Origin: Oricola cellulosilytica
Lineage (GTDB): Bacteria > Pseudomonadota > Alphaproteobacteria > Rhizobiales > Rhizobiaceae
NCBI RefSeq assembly: GCF_019966575.1
Contig: NZ_JAINFK010000004.1
Coordinates: 201,681 to 265,680 of the forward strand
Direction of reading: 5' to 3'
Length of the DNA: 64,000 nucleotides
Under the pieces are notes generated by a model. It had not been told where the DNA came from. It saw only the letters and a list, made by a program, of their open reading frames with translations, and did not search any database. Position numbers and translations under genes: made by a program. Positions 1-11,508 of the stretch are shown here, piece by piece. Within the stretch, counting starts at the first letter, position 1; each line of letters starts with the position of its first letter.

Positions 1-96
1 CGCTCAGAGCCCCTCGACCCGGCGGAACCATTCGTCCTCGTCGATCACCTCGACGCCGAGTTCCTTCGCCTTGGCGAGTTTCGAGCCCGCGCCGGG
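1..96. repeat. Displaced copy of the ligA 3' end
   Basis: Positions 1-96 match 1321-1416, the last ~93 bases of ligA plus 3 bases past its stop, with a single mismatch (position 82, c against g). After position 96 the match stops. Short ligA-like words (cctttggccttcgcctcgtc) continue to about 115. The copy starts exactly at the window edge, so its left limit is unknown and may reflect a contig end or a longer repeat. A gene-3'-end duplication flanking foreign DNA is what site-specific integration into that gene leaves behind. Confidence 0.85.
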
Positions 97-196
97 CCTT
101 TGGCCTTCGCCTCGTCCTGCCGCGGTACTTCTGTCAATACGGGAATAACGCCGCATGGCTGGCAAATCAGTGCGAACATCAGCATCATGACGATCA

Positions 197-1216
197 TTAT
201 GAAATACTGTTCAGGATGTTCATCGTGTCATGCATCCGCTTCAGCGAGTTCATGATGTGTTCGCGCCATCGAGGGCCTGCGTCCATGGCGGTGTCATAGG
301 CACGGCGCAGATCGTCGGGTCGGTCCTCGGCCATCGCCTCGATTAGAAACGCCGCCTGCTCCCGGTCCTTCGACGCTTTCAGGCTGCCCGCACCATCGCG
401 CCGCCGATCGGAAATGATCAGCTTGTGGATCGCGTACCTTTCGGGACGAGGCACCTGCACCAGAACGCCGGATCTGTAGATGGCGGCTGCGTGGATCGGT
501 TCGGCGATCAGGAAATTGAGGTAGTTCAGCGCCTGCGCGTTGACGCCGAGTGCGGGCAGGTTTCGGATGGTTTCCTCGCCGAACGCTGGCGTGAGGAACT
601 CGACCAACTGGCCACTGCCGCCCTGTGCCCAGCGCCACGTGCGACCCGGGCCGGGCCCCGGCAGGGGGTTGAACTTCAGCGTCGAGAAGGTCTCGGCCAG
701 GCCCGGGTCGACCTGATCCTCCAGAGCGACGCTGAGCTTCTCGAATTGGGCGATGTCGATGTCGCCGGTGTTTGCCATTCCCCCCAGGGGCAGGCGGATG
801 CCAAGCTCACCTTCGTACAGGCGAAACGCATCCGTACCGACGATGGTGCCCCCTAGCCGAAACGTTCCCGCGTCAGCCATGGCAGATAGGATGGAGCCCG
901 TCGGCCGGTCGGTCGGTGTCATGCCCTCGGCCCGCAGCAGACGCACCAGCCGCGACCGCTCGGCCTGCCGCTCCTTCGCGGTCGCGTGCATTGCCTCGAT
1001 GCGGTCGATGCGCGCGCGCGTTTCGTCGGTGTTTTCGCCGATGTAGAAGAAGCGCATCGCTGATCCGACTCGGCGCGCAGCGTACCAATAAGCCTTGTCG
1101 CCGCGCTGTTTTAGGGTCGGTTTGCCCTCTACGCCGGACACTGCATCGTCCTTCAGGAGCCGTACCAGATCGGTATACGCGCTCATCGCAATGCTGCTGA
1201 GCGGAGTCATGCCCAT
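197..1216 (-). CDS. GSU2403-family nucleotidyltransferase-fold protein
   Basis: A 339-residue protein that resembles the GSU2403-like nucleotidyltransferase family. The core pattern is GGTIVGTDAF (near residue 122) followed by TGDIDI, whose Asp152 and Asp154 would be the metal-binding DxD pair of the polymerase-beta fold. The N-terminal third is basic and contains a KAYWYAARR stretch. The biochemical function of the family is not known to me; it is often found in accessory DNA. Three in-frame starts lie close together (GTG 1219, ATG 1216, ATG 1210) and none has a strong ribosome site, so the start is uncertain by three codons. It is the only gene between the two ligA-end repeats, with no integrase beside it. 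A consensus TATAAT lies just upstream, so it is probably transcribed alone. Confidence 0.7.
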   Translation of the reverse strand: MGMTPLSSIAMSAYTDLVRLLKDDAVSGVEGKPTLKQRGDKAYWYAARRVGSAMRFFYIGENTDETRARIDRIEAMHATAKERQAERSRLVRLLRAEGMTPTDRPTGSILSAMADAGTFRLGGTIVGTDAFRLYEGELGIRLPLGGMANTGDIDIAQFEKLSVALEDQVDPGLAETFSTLKFNPLPGPGPGRTWRWAQGGSGQLVEFLTPAFGEETIRNLPALGVNAQALNYLNFLIAEPIHAAAIYRSGVLVQVPRPERYAIHKLIISDRRRDGAGSLKASKDREQAAFLIEAMAEDRPDDLRRAYDTAMDAGPRWREHIMNSLKRMHDTMNILNSIS

Positions 1217-1234
1217 CACTTTCAGTTTTTGCTT

Positions 1235-1272
1235 GGCATTATATGCCTATCAAAAATTAAAATTGCTAGGCA
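1235..1272 (-). promoter_or_regulatory. Promoter with overlapping inverted repeats for the nucleotidyltransferase gene
   Basis: On the minus strand a perfect -10 hexamer TATAAT (1243-1238) lies about 22 bases before the start codon. It sits inside the palindrome GGCATTATATGCC (1235-1247). A second inverted repeat, TGCCTA (1244-1249) and TAGGCA (1267-1272) with a 17-base AT-rich spacer, covers the -10/-35 interval. This arrangement fits repression by a dimeric DNA-binding protein. No regulator gene is visible nearby, and the -35 hexamer is weak. Confidence 0.5.
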
Positions 1273-1320
1273 TGCGCGAAAAAAAGCTTCAGAGGTGTAG
1301 AAGCGGCGAATGAACGTCCT

Positions 1321-3465
<2,145 letters not shown>

Positions 3466-3534
3466 TCAGGCGCGAAAATAGCGGGAAATCGTCCGGTCAC
3501 AAGCTGCTGTCTGCCGCCGTGCCCCGCTTTCCGC

Positions 3535-5205
3535 TCAGCTTGCCTTCAGCAGTTGCGCGGCTGCCGCGCGCGCCTCGTCTGTGATGGTCGCGCCGGCGAG
3601 CATTCGGGCGATTTCCTCGCGCCGCTGTTCCGCGCCCATCGCGTGCACGGAGGTGGCGAGCGTTTCCCCGCCCGCCGGTTTCTTGGCGATCAGGAAGTGC
3701 TCGGCGGCGCGCGCGGCGACCTGCGGCGCGTGGGTCACCGAAAGCACCTGCACGGTCTCGGCCAGCCGCCTCAGCCGCGATCCGATCGCGTCGGCCACCG
3801 CCCCGCCGACGCCGGTGTCGATCTCGTCGAACACGAGGGTCGGCGCCGAGCCGCGGTCCGCCAGCGCCACCTTCAGCGCCAGCAGGAAACGCGAAAGCTC
3901 GCCCCCGGAGGCGACCTTCATCATCGGCCCGGCGCGCGTTCCCGGGTTGGTCCGCACCCAGAACTCGATATCGTCGATGCCGTGCTCGCCGCGCCGCGCA
4001 GCGTCCGTCTCCATCTGCACGATGAATTCGGCGCGCTCCAGCTTGAGATCCGGCAGTTCGCGCATCACCGCCGCCACCAGATCGTCCTTCGCCGCCTGCC
4101 GCGCCTGCGACAGGTCCTCCGCCGCGCGGTCATAGGCGGCGCGCGCCTCGTCGACGCCCTTTTCCAGCTCCGCGAGCCTGCTTTGCCCGGCGTCCAGTTC
4201 GGCAAGCTGGTCGGCGAAATCGACGGCAAGGGCGGGAAGGTCGTCCACCGCGACATTGAACTTGCGTGAGGCGGCGCGCAGCGCGAACAGCCGCTCCTCG
4301 ATCGCTTCGAGCTGGCGCGGATCGAATTCGCCGGTGTTCACGGCGGTCTCTATCAGCCCCTGCGCGTCGGCCAGATGGTCGAGCGCGTGGCCGAGCGCCT
4401 CGTTCACCTCCTCCAGCAGGCCGGGCGCTTCGGCGGCCTTGCGCTCCAGCCGCCGCAGCAGGCCGGCGATCTGCGGCACCGGCGAGGCCTGCCCGGACAG
4501 CACCTCATGGGCATCCGACAGATCCCCCGCGATCTTCTCCGCGCGCATCATCACCGCACGTTTCTCGGCTAAATCGGCTTCTTCACCAGGCTCAGGCGCG
4601 AGCGCGACAAGCTCCCCATTCGCGGCATGAAGATAGTCGGCCTCGCGCGCTGCATCCTCGACACGCTTGCGATGATCGGTGAGAACACGCTCCGCCCCGC
4701 GCCATGCCCCATGGAGGGCCTCGACATCTAGAACCTGCGACTTCAAACCACCGAACGCATCCAGTAATTCCCGGTGGATGCCAGTGTCGACCAGCGCGCG
4801 GTCGTCGTGCTGTCCGTGGATCTCCACTAGGTCGCGTCCGATCATGCGAAGCAGCCCGGCGCTTGCGGGCTGGTTGTTGACGAAACCGCGCGTGCGGCCA
4901 TCCTGGGTCTGAACGCGCCGCAGAATCAGTGGCTCGCTCGGATCGGCCTCGATGCCGCTTTCCCGGAGCATGTCTCGCACAGGGTGGCTGCCACCCAGAT
5001 CGAAAAGCGCGATCACTTGGCCCTGCACCGCGCCGTGGCGCACAAGCGAGGCGTCGCCGCGCGCGCCGAGCGCCATCGAAAGCGCATCGAGAAGGATCGA
5101 CTTCCCGGCGCCGGTCTCCCCGGTGAGAACCGAAAGTCCATGGGAAAAATCGATATCGAGCGCCTCGATCAGAACGATATCCCGGATCGAGAGCTGTGAA
5201 AGCAT
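3535..5205 (-). CDS. recN: DNA repair ATPase RecN
   Basis: SMC-like ATPase that acts at double-strand breaks during recombinational repair. The 556-residue protein begins MLSQLSIRDIVLIEALDIDF. The Walker A motif GETGAGKS is at residues 29-36, a long central coiled-coil region is rich in Glu, Arg and Ala, and the C-terminal half has the ABC signature (VASGGELSRF) and Walker B (LVFDEIDTGVGG). The ATG at 5205 is chosen because homology starts there; the open frame extends 43 codons upstream with no family similarity. It follows bamD by 23 bases, a common rhizobial order (lpxC, bamD, recN, ligA), so it is probably co-transcribed with bamD. Confidence 0.96.
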   Translation of the reverse strand: MLSQLSIRDIVLIEALDIDFSHGLSVLTGETGAGKSILLDALSMALGARGDASLVRHGAVQGQVIALFDLGGSHPVRDMLRESGIEADPSEPLILRRVQTQDGRTRGFVNNQPASAGLLRMIGRDLVEIHGQHDDRALVDTGIHRELLDAFGGLKSQVLDVEALHGAWRGAERVLTDHRKRVEDAAREADYLHAANGELVALAPEPGEEADLAEKRAVMMRAEKIAGDLSDAHEVLSGQASPVPQIAGLLRRLERKAAEAPGLLEEVNEALGHALDHLADAQGLIETAVNTGEFDPRQLEAIEERLFALRAASRKFNVAVDDLPALAVDFADQLAELDAGQSRLAELEKGVDEARAAYDRAAEDLSQARQAAKDDLVAAVMRELPDLKLERAEFIVQMETDAARRGEHGIDDIEFWVRTNPGTRAGPMMKVASGGELSRFLLALKVALADRGSAPTLVFDEIDTGVGGAVADAIGSRLRRLAETVQVLSVTHAPQVAARAAEHFLIAKKPAGGETLATSVHAMGAEQRREEIARMLAGATITDEARAAAAQLLKAS

Positions 5206-5228
5206 GGTGAAAAGATTCCGACGCCGCC

Positions 5229-6098
5229 TCAGCCGCCGATGATTTTGCTGCCGACCCGCGATATCCAGGAACCGGTATTTTCGCGCGGCTCGAGACCGCC
5301 GGTCTGCAGCAGCGCGTACGAATCGGCATACCACTGGCTGTCGGGGAAATTGTGCCCCAGCACTGCCGCAGCGGTCTGGGCTTCGCTTACCAGCCCCATC
5401 GCGTAATAAGTCTCCGCCAGACGCGCCAATGCCTCTTCGACGTGACGCGTATTGGAATACTCCTCCACGACGGCGCGGAAGCGGTTGATTGCACCAGGAT
5501 ACTCGCGCCGTTCGAGGTAGTAGCGGCCGACCTGCATTTCCTTGCCGGCAAGTTGATCGCGCGCGGCGCGGATTTTCGCCTGGGCGTCGTCTTCGTAGAT
5601 CGAGCCGGGATAACGCTCCAGAAGCTCATTGAAATTCTGGATAGCAAGCCGAGTATCGCGCTGATCGCGCGTCACCTCGGGCATCTGGTTAAAATACGAC
5701 AGTCCGATGATGTACTGTGCGTATGGGGCATCTTCGTCGGTCGGATACAGATTAACGAAGCGCCGCGCGGCCTGAACGGCTTGGTCATAATTTCCGAGCT
5801 TGTAGGAGGTAAACGCGGCCATGACATTAGCCTTGCGCGCAAACTCAGAATAGGGATGCTGCCGGTCGACCGCCTCGAATTTCTTTGCCGCCTCCTTGAG
5901 CCGGCCGCTATTCAGATTTGCGAGGCCCTGGTTATAGAGCGCGTCCGCCGGTTCGATCGTATCGACATAGCTTTGCAAATCGATTGACTCGTCGGTCGAC
6001 GAGCAGGACGCGATAACGGCCGCGCATGCCGCTAGCAGCGCCGCGCGCAGAACGATCTGGCCCTTGCCCGTGACATTTCTAATGGACACCATACTCAT
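5229..6098 (-). CDS. bamD: Outer-membrane assembly lipoprotein BamD
   Basis: Essential lipoprotein of the BAM complex, which folds beta-barrel proteins into the outer membrane. The 289-residue precursor has a short basic N-terminus, a hydrophobic stretch and a lipobox-like VIASC, so Cys would be lipidated after signal peptidase II cleavage. Tetratricopeptide-type repeats follow ([22 protein letters not shown], then [13 protein letters not shown] and [22 protein letters not shown]), typical of the BamD/ComL family. The start at 6098 is preferred over 6128 because AAGGGAA precedes it at a suitable distance. It lies between lpxC and recN. Confidence 0.93.
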   Translation of the reverse strand: MSMVSIRNVTGKGQIVLRAALLAACAAVIASCSSTDESIDLQSYVDTIEPADALYNQGLANLNSGRLKEAAKKFEAVDRQHPYSEFARKANVMAAFTSYKLGNYDQAVQAARRFVNLYPTDEDAPYAQYIIGLSYFNQMPEVTRDQRDTRLAIQNFNELLERYPGSIYEDDAQAKIRAARDQLAGKEMQVGRYYLERREYPGAINRFRAVVEEYSNTRHVEEALARLAETYYAMGLVSEAQTAAAVLGHNFPDSQWYADSYALLQTGGLEPRENTGSWISRVGSKIIGG

Positions 6099-6286
6099 GT
6101 CAGTTTCCCTTGATCGCGTGCGGCGCACACTGCACGTGGCCGGTCAATACCGCGACCTCGCCTCAGCGGCAATGCGGTGGGCCCGGAATGTCGCGATTTT
6201 GTGGCGCCGGGTCAATTGACAGGTTTATCCCGAAGGCCGGAGCAGCGACCCCTTCTTTCTGACGTCGACCCGCGTCGGTCGGGCGA

Positions 6287-7243
6287 TCAAAGGACCCAGG
6301 GGGCGTGAGCTTGAACCGCCGCAACGGCTACGAAATCGCCGGAGTAGACGCGCTCGCGCTTTTCCGGCGTCTCGACCACTTCATAGGCCGTACGATCCGT
6401 GAGAAGAGCCTTGAGTGCGGCGGCATTCAGCCGATGCCCGCCGCGATAGGATGCGTAGCAACCGATGAACTGCGCTCCCGCTAGGGCGAGATCGCCAACG
6501 GCATCGAGGGTCTTGTGGCGCACGAATTCGTCGCGGAAGCGCAGACCCTCGCGGTTGATCACCTTGTTGTCGTCGCTAATCACGACGGAGTTCTCGAGGG
6601 ACGAGCCGAGTGCATGGCCCGATGCCCACAGGCGCTCCACATCCTTCATGAAACCGAAAGTACGTGCATTCGCGAGTTCGGCGCGGAAGACATTGCCATC
6701 GACTTCGGATTTGAATTCCTGGCGACCGATCAGTGGCGTGTCGAAATCGATAACAACTTCAAATCGCGTCCCCTGGTGTGGCCGAAATTCAGCCCATGAT
6801 CCGCCAATCTCGACACGAACTGTCTTCTTCACACGAACATAGCGTCGCTTCACGGCATGGTGTGTGATGCCGGCTTCGTCGATTGCATCGATAAAGACGC
6901 GCGAGCTTCCATCCATGACGGGCACCTCGTCACCGTCGATCTCGACCACGACATTGTCCAGACCGGTGGCCCAGAAAGCCGCCATCAGATGTTCGACTGT
7001 GGCGACATGCACCCCTGCCGGATCACCCAGCATTGTGCACAGGTCGGTCGCGCCGACCTGCCCCGCAACGGCGGTCAGATCAGCTATCGTGCCATCTTCA
7101 TAAATTCGCCGGAATTTAACACCAGTGTTGGGTGCAGCAGGTAGGAGACAGATAGAGACTTGTTCACCGCTGTGAACGCCAATCCCCGATAATTCAGCTT
7201 TGTCGCAAAGCGTCGCTTGATAACCTAACAATTCTGTCCCCAT
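6287..7243 (-). CDS. lpxC: UDP-3-O-acyl-N-acetylglucosamine deacetylase LpxC
   Basis: Zinc-dependent deacetylase that carries out the committed step of lipid A synthesis. The 318-residue protein starts MGTELLGYQATLCDKAELSG. Zinc ligands are visible in VEHLMAAF (His) and FVRHKTLDAVGDLAL (His and Asp), and the catalytic His region RGGHRLN is present near the C-terminus. The ATG at 7243 is chosen over 7273 because GGAAGGG lies 4-5 bases before it and homology begins there. It sits downstream of ftsZ but is separated by a strong hairpin terminator at 7466-7488, so it likely has its own promoter in the 220-base gap. Confidence 0.96.
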   Translation of the reverse strand: MGTELLGYQATLCDKAELSGIGVHSGEQVSICLLPAAPNTGVKFRRIYEDGTIADLTAVAGQVGATDLCTMLGDPAGVHVATVEHLMAAFWATGLDNVVVEIDGDEVPVMDGSSRVFIDAIDEAGITHHAVKRRYVRVKKTVRVEIGGSWAEFRPHQGTRFEVVIDFDTPLIGRQEFKSEVDGNVFRAELANARTFGFMKDVERLWASGHALGSSLENSVVISDDNKVINREGLRFRDEFVRHKTLDAVGDLALAGAQFIGCYASYRGGHRLNAAALKALLTDRTAYEVVETPEKRERVYSGDFVAVAAVQAHAPWVL

Positions 7244-7465
7244 CGGCCCTTCCAATTTCCGGCCGCTGTCCAAAGCGCCGCTTGGCTGGCAAGTGTCCGC
7301 ATACCGACCCTGAACAATCCATCAAGGTCGCCCTCCCCGTATGGCGCGACATTATCCGTTCCTCGGCGGGTAGACCAAATCACGCTTCCTTACCGCCTGT
7401 TACGGGAGCTTTCCCTGCCTAACGAGTATAAAGAGTGAATTAAAACAACAAGTTAAACATGAGTA

Positions 7466-7488
7466 AAAGGCCGCTGTCCGCGGCCTTT
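7466..7488 (-). terminator. Rho-independent terminator after ftsZ
   Basis: A perfect 9-bp stem, AAAGGCCGC / GCGGCCTTT, with a 5-base loop lies 28 bases past the ftsZ stop. On the minus strand it ends in TTTT. It marks the end of the division operon and isolates lpxC. Confidence 0.85.
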
Positions 7489-7516
7489 CTATTTCGACAG
7501 TTACAAACCACCGGCC

Positions 7517-9202
7517 TCAATTGGCCTGCCTGCGCAGAAACGCCGGAATCTCCAATTGGTCATCGTCGGAGGCATGATTCGTGTCCTTGACGGTACGTCC
7601 CTGATCGTCCAGCTGACCCTTGCGCGGTGCGTAAAGCTGAGCATCGCGTGAGAGGGGCCGGCGCGGACTGGCAGCAGAACTCTCATCCCCTCCCTGCGCT
7701 TTCTGCGGCCCCTCGGACGATCCCGGCCGCTCCTCGGGACGCGACAGGCCGTGGGTCAAGCGCTTGAGCAGCCCCAGCGGCCCGCGATCGTCTTCTGCTT
7801 CCACGGAACTGCGCTGATCGTTCGATTCGAGTTCTGCCTGGACGACCGGCGGAAAGTCCTCGACACGGGGCAAACGTGGCTTTTCCGTCACCGGAGCCGG
7901 TTCGGCGTGAGCCTCCGGCTGAACTGGAGATGTCGAGGGTTGGGCGGCCATGGGCTGTTGGGCCGATTGCTGGAACAGCCGGCTCTGAGGTCGAAAGGCG
8001 ATGTCTTCCGCAGCAGCCGCCGGGCGGGTTTGCAGACGACTTTCGTAGTTCTCCGTATCCCGTTCGGTTTCTTCCATCAGTTCCTTGGTAAGAGCCTCGT
8101 CACCGGAGACTTTCGGAGCGGGCGACGGGTTGATGCCAAGCTTTGAAACCGGCGCTTGGGCCGTCACAGCCACGCGCGCGGCGGTTGCAGTAGTGGCGCG
8201 CGGTTGCGCGAGAAGGTCGTTCTCCGTCACGCCCGCGTCCGTTTCAATCCCGGTCGCCACGACTGAAACCCGGATTATTCCTTCGAGCGATTCGTCGAAG
8301 GTGGCGCCAAGTATGATGTTGGCGTCCTGATCAACTTCTTCGCGGATGCGCGTTGCCGCTTCATCCACTTCGAATAGCGTCATGTCACGCCCGCCGGTGA
8401 TCGAGATCAAAAGGCCCCGCGCACCGCGCATCGAGGTTTCGTCGAGCAGCGGATTTGCGATCGCCGCCTCTGCGGCGGTTATCGCACGGCCCTCGCCGGA
8501 AGCCTCGCCGGTACCCATCATGGCCTTACCCATTTCGCGCATGACCGAGCGAACGTCGGCAAAGTCGAGATTGATAAGCCCCTCCTTCACCATCAGATCG
8601 GTGATGCAGGCGACACCGGAATAAAGGACCTGATCGGCCATGCCGAACGCATCGGCAAACGTTGTCTTGTCGTTGGCGATCCGGAAGAGATTCTGGTTCG
8701 GGATGACGATCAGCGTATCGACGTTCTGCTGCAGCTCCTCGATGCCTGCATCGGCGGTACGCATGCGCCGCTGACCTTCGAAATGGAACGGCTTGGTCAC
8801 GACGCCCACAGTGAGGATGCCGCGCTCGCGGGCCGCACGGGCCACCACGGGCGCCGCGCCCGTCCCAGTGCCGCCGCCCATACCCGCCGTCACGAAGCAC
8901 ATGTGCGTACCGTTCAAGTGGTCGTTGATCTCATCGATACACTCTTCAGCGGCTGATCGGCCGACATCCGGCTGTGAGCCCGCGCCAAGTCCCTCGGTCA
9001 CGCCGAGGCCCAGCTGGATGATGCGTTCGGACTTGTTCATGGTCAGGGCCTGCGCATCGGTATTGGCGACCACGAAGTCGACGCCCTCAAGGCCGGCATT
9101 GATCATATTGTTGACCGCGTTGCCACCGCCGCCGCCGACCCCAAACACCGTGATTCGCGGCTTGAGTTCGGTGATATCCGGCTTTTGAAGATTGATAGTC
9201 AT
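7517..9202 (-). CDS. ftsZ: Cell division protein FtsZ
   Basis: Tubulin-like GTPase that polymerises into the division ring. The 561-residue protein has the tubulin signature GGGTGTG at residues 109-115 and an early glycine-rich NTP-binding segment ([13 protein letters not shown]). After the GTPase core (about 1-320) comes a linker of roughly 220 residues rich in Pro, Gln, Glu and Ser, far longer than in enterobacteria but usual in rhizobia. The C-terminus, [15 protein letters not shown], contains the conserved peptide that binds FtsA and other partners. The ATG at 9202 is chosen because AGGATG precedes it and family homology starts [17 protein letters not shown]. It follows ftsA by 57 bases. 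Confidence 0.97.
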   Translation of the reverse strand: MTINLQKPDITELKPRITVFGVGGGGGNAVNNMINAGLEGVDFVVANTDAQALTMNKSERIIQLGLGVTEGLGAGSQPDVGRSAAEECIDEINDHLNGTHMCFVTAGMGGGTGTGAAPVVARAARERGILTVGVVTKPFHFEGQRRMRTADAGIEELQQNVDTLIVIPNQNLFRIANDKTTFADAFGMADQVLYSGVACITDLMVKEGLINLDFADVRSVMREMGKAMMGTGEASGEGRAITAAEAAIANPLLDETSMRGARGLLISITGGRDMTLFEVDEAATRIREEVDQDANIILGATFDESLEGIIRVSVVATGIETDAGVTENDLLAQPRATTATAARVAVTAQAPVSKLGINPSPAPKVSGDEALTKELMEETERDTENYESRLQTRPAAAAEDIAFRPQSRLFQQSAQQPMAAQPSTSPVQPEAHAEPAPVTEKPRLPRVEDFPPVVQAELESNDQRSSVEAEDDRGPLGLLKRLTHGLSRPEERPGSSEGPQKAQGGDESSAASPRRPLSRDAQLYAPRKGQLDDQGRTVKDTNHASDDDQLEIPAFLRRQAN

Positions 9203-9259
9203 TTTTTCATCCTTTTCTGATGCCGGATGCGCCGCTGTCACACCCGTATCCGCGTTTCC

Positions 9260-10579
9260 CTAGAAACTCTCTCGTATCCACTGGGTCACCCGTCCCAGCG
9301 GTCCATCCGTACCGGTACCCGCGGTCCGGAATGAATTTCGAAACTTCATGCTGCTTTGGTCGTTGTCCGCGACCTGTGGGTAAATCGTGAGGCCGGCGGC
9401 CGCCGCGAAGGCGGGACCCTTGGCCGAGGCCGGAAGGCCGCTGACCCCGAGGGGACGTCCGATCCTGACATTCCGGCCAAGAATGCGCCGGGCCGTCTCC
9501 TGAAGGCCTGTCAGCTGTGCCGCCCCGCCCGTGAGAACGACCCGTTTCCCGACCACACTCGAATAGCCAGACTTGTTGATCCGCTCGCGCAGCATCTCCA
9601 GCGTTTCTTCCACTCTTGCTGCAATAATGCGATTGAGTAGGCTGCGTGGAACTTGGGTCGCGCCTTCGTAGTCATCGTCACCGATTCCAGGGATCTGGAT
9701 TACATCGCGCTCGTCGGCAACCGTGGCAAGCGCCGACCCCTGCATCACCTTTAGTCGCTCCGCGTCCTCCAATCGGCATGAGAAGCCGCGGGCGATGTCC
9801 ATCGTGACATGGTGGCCGCCGACCGGAAGGCTGTCCGCGTGGATGAGAGCCCGATCCGCAAAGATCGCAACTGAAGTCGTTCCGCCCCCCATGTCGACAC
9901 AGGCGCACCCGAGGTCCAGTTCGTCGCCGACAAGCGCTGCGAGGCCGCTGGCGTACGGCGTCGCCACCATCGCTTCGACACTAAGGTGCGCCCGGTTCAC
10001 GCACATCTCGATGTTGCGTAACGGAGCCGCGTCGGCTGTCATCACGTGCATGTTGAGGGCAAGCTCGGTGCCAATCATTCCGCGCGGATCGACAATACCG
10101 CGCTCGCCGTCGAGAACGTGGTCGACCGGAAGCATATGGAGCACGGTGCGGTCGACGTGGGCCGCCCGCTCGATCCCCGCTTTCAGCACCTTCTGAATGT
10201 CGTCGGCTGTGATCGGCCGGTCGTCGAGTTGTATGGACGCGCTCGACATCTGGCTGGCGAGCCGGCCTGAACTGATATTGACGATCATCGAGTCAACGGT
10301 CAGGTTGGCCATGCGCTCCGCTGCGTCCACCGCATGGCGGATCGATTGCTCGGCAGCATCGAGATCGTTGATTAGACCCGACTTCACACCGTGCGATCTG
10401 GTGTGCCCGATGCCGATTACTTCCGTATCGTGCGAGCGCCCTTGCAGATACAGACCGCCTTGGTTCGGTACCATGCGTGCGATCATGCAGACAGTCTTGG
10501 TGCTGCCCAGGTCAAGCACGGTCAAAATGCCGGTGCGGCGATTTTTCCTGGAATCGGAGCCGCGTCTCTTGACAGGCAT
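9260..10579 (-). CDS. ftsA: Cell division protein FtsA
   Basis: Actin-like ATPase that anchors FtsZ to the membrane. The 439-residue protein shows the actin-fold phosphate loops: LTVLDLGSTKTVCMIARM near residues 19-36 and CVDMGGGTTSVAIF in the middle. RVVLTGGAAQLTGL follows near the C-terminal third. The last residues, VTQWIRESF, form the conserved amphipathic membrane-binding helix. Its start overlaps the ftsQ stop by one base at 10579, indicating translational coupling within ddl-ftsQ-ftsA-ftsZ. Confidence 0.97.
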   Translation of the reverse strand: MPVKRRGSDSRKNRRTGILTVLDLGSTKTVCMIARMVPNQGGLYLQGRSHDTEVIGIGHTRSHGVKSGLINDLDAAEQSIRHAVDAAERMANLTVDSMIVNISSGRLASQMSSASIQLDDRPITADDIQKVLKAGIERAAHVDRTVLHMLPVDHVLDGERGIVDPRGMIGTELALNMHVMTADAAPLRNIEMCVNRAHLSVEAMVATPYASGLAALVGDELDLGCACVDMGGGTTSVAIFADRALIHADSLPVGGHHVTMDIARGFSCRLEDAERLKVMQGSALATVADERDVIQIPGIGDDDYEGATQVPRSLLNRIIAARVEETLEMLRERINKSGYSSVVGKRVVLTGGAAQLTGLQETARRILGRNVRIGRPLGVSGLPASAKGPAFAAAAGLTIYPQVADNDQSSMKFRNSFRTAGTGTDGPLGRVTQWIRESF

Positions 10580-11508
10580 CAGATGCTGCTCCGCGCTTTT
10601 GCCCTGAGCGCCTTTTCCCGGGCGTCAAGCGCGGCTTCGCGACGCATCGCGGCATTCTCCGTTAACGCAACCGTGGTCCGGTCTTCGAGCCGCAGATCGA
10701 TCGATGCGATGTCGCGCGACAGAACTTCGGTTTCCGCGTCCATCGCAAGTAGCCGCTCAATCGCCCGTTCGGGCGCGCCAGCCGGCAGCTTGACGGTCAC
10801 TCCGTTGGCCAGCCGCACATCCCAGCGCCGTTCACCGACATGAATCAGCGCTTTCACCCTGGTCGCCAATTCCGGATAGCCCGCTATCATTTCCATGAAA
10901 ACGGACGCCGACGACGCAGCACCTGGCCCGACGACCAGCGGCAGCGAATTGAAACCGCTTCCCGTATATGCCCCGATCACCGTTCCATCCGCCTCGATCA
11001 GGGACAATGTCGTCCCCGTCTGCCAAATCGCGAAGGCTCGCTTTTCCTGGAGGTTGACGGCCAGCGTGTCAGGATAGACCTTGCGCACTGAGACGGTCTC
11101 CACCCAGGGCAGTTGCCGCAGCGCGTCCTGTGCCTGCTTCGCGTTCATCGTCACCAAGGAGGTCATGCCGGTAAGGCCGAGTGCTTCGAAAACGGCCACC
11201 TCGGAGGTATGGTCGTGTCCGGTGATTTCGACTTCGCTGACCTTGAATCCGAACGCGGCCGTGACCTCGGCCACCGCCCCACCGATCTGGCCGCCAACGA
11301 GGGAGCCATAAAGCGCAGTTGAACCGAAGATCGCGGCGAGCCCGTAGCGTTCGATATGACGTGGGATAACGATCTCGCCAGCGAAGATTTTTTCGAACAG
11401 GCGGACCGGGCGGCGCAGAAGTCTGGGCAGCACGAAACGGTCCTCGCCATCACGGCCCATAGCCACGACGCGGACTCTTTCTACAGTACTGGCCTTCAAC
11501 GCAAACAC
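10579..11508 (-). CDS. ftsQ: Cell division protein FtsQ
   Basis: Bitopic inner-membrane protein that links early and late divisome proteins. The 309-residue product has a short cytoplasmic N-terminus, one membrane segment (YGLAAIFGSTALYGSLVGG) and a periplasmic POTRA domain starting FKVSEVEITGHDHTSEVAVF. The extreme C-terminus is basic, ending LRAKARSSI. The start is taken as GTG at 11508, with GGAGGA six bases upstream. The longer open frame to 11625 lies inside ddl and lacks similarity. The GTG start overlaps the end of ddl by 13 bases. Confidence 0.92.
   Translation of the reverse strand: MFALKASTVERVRVVAMGRDGEDRFVLPRLLRRPVRLFEKIFAGEIVIPRHIERYGLAAIFGSTALYGSLVGGQIGGAVAEVTAAFGFKVSEVEITGHDHTSEVAVFEALGLTGMTSLVTMNAKQAQDALRQLPWVETVSVRKVYPDTLAVNLQEKRAFAIWQTGTTLSLIEADGTVIGAYTGSGFNSLPLVVGPGAASSASVFMEMIAGYPELATRVKALIHVGERRWDVRLANGVTVKLPAGAPERAIERLLAMDAETEVLSRDIASIDLRLEDRTTVALTENAAMRREAALDAREKALRAKARSSI

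Noticed and set aside
7440-7456. Possible CtrA site TTAA...TTAA between ftsZ and lpxC
   Set aside because: The spacer is nine bases rather than the seven of the CtrA consensus, and it lies next to the ftsZ terminator rather than at a clear promoter.
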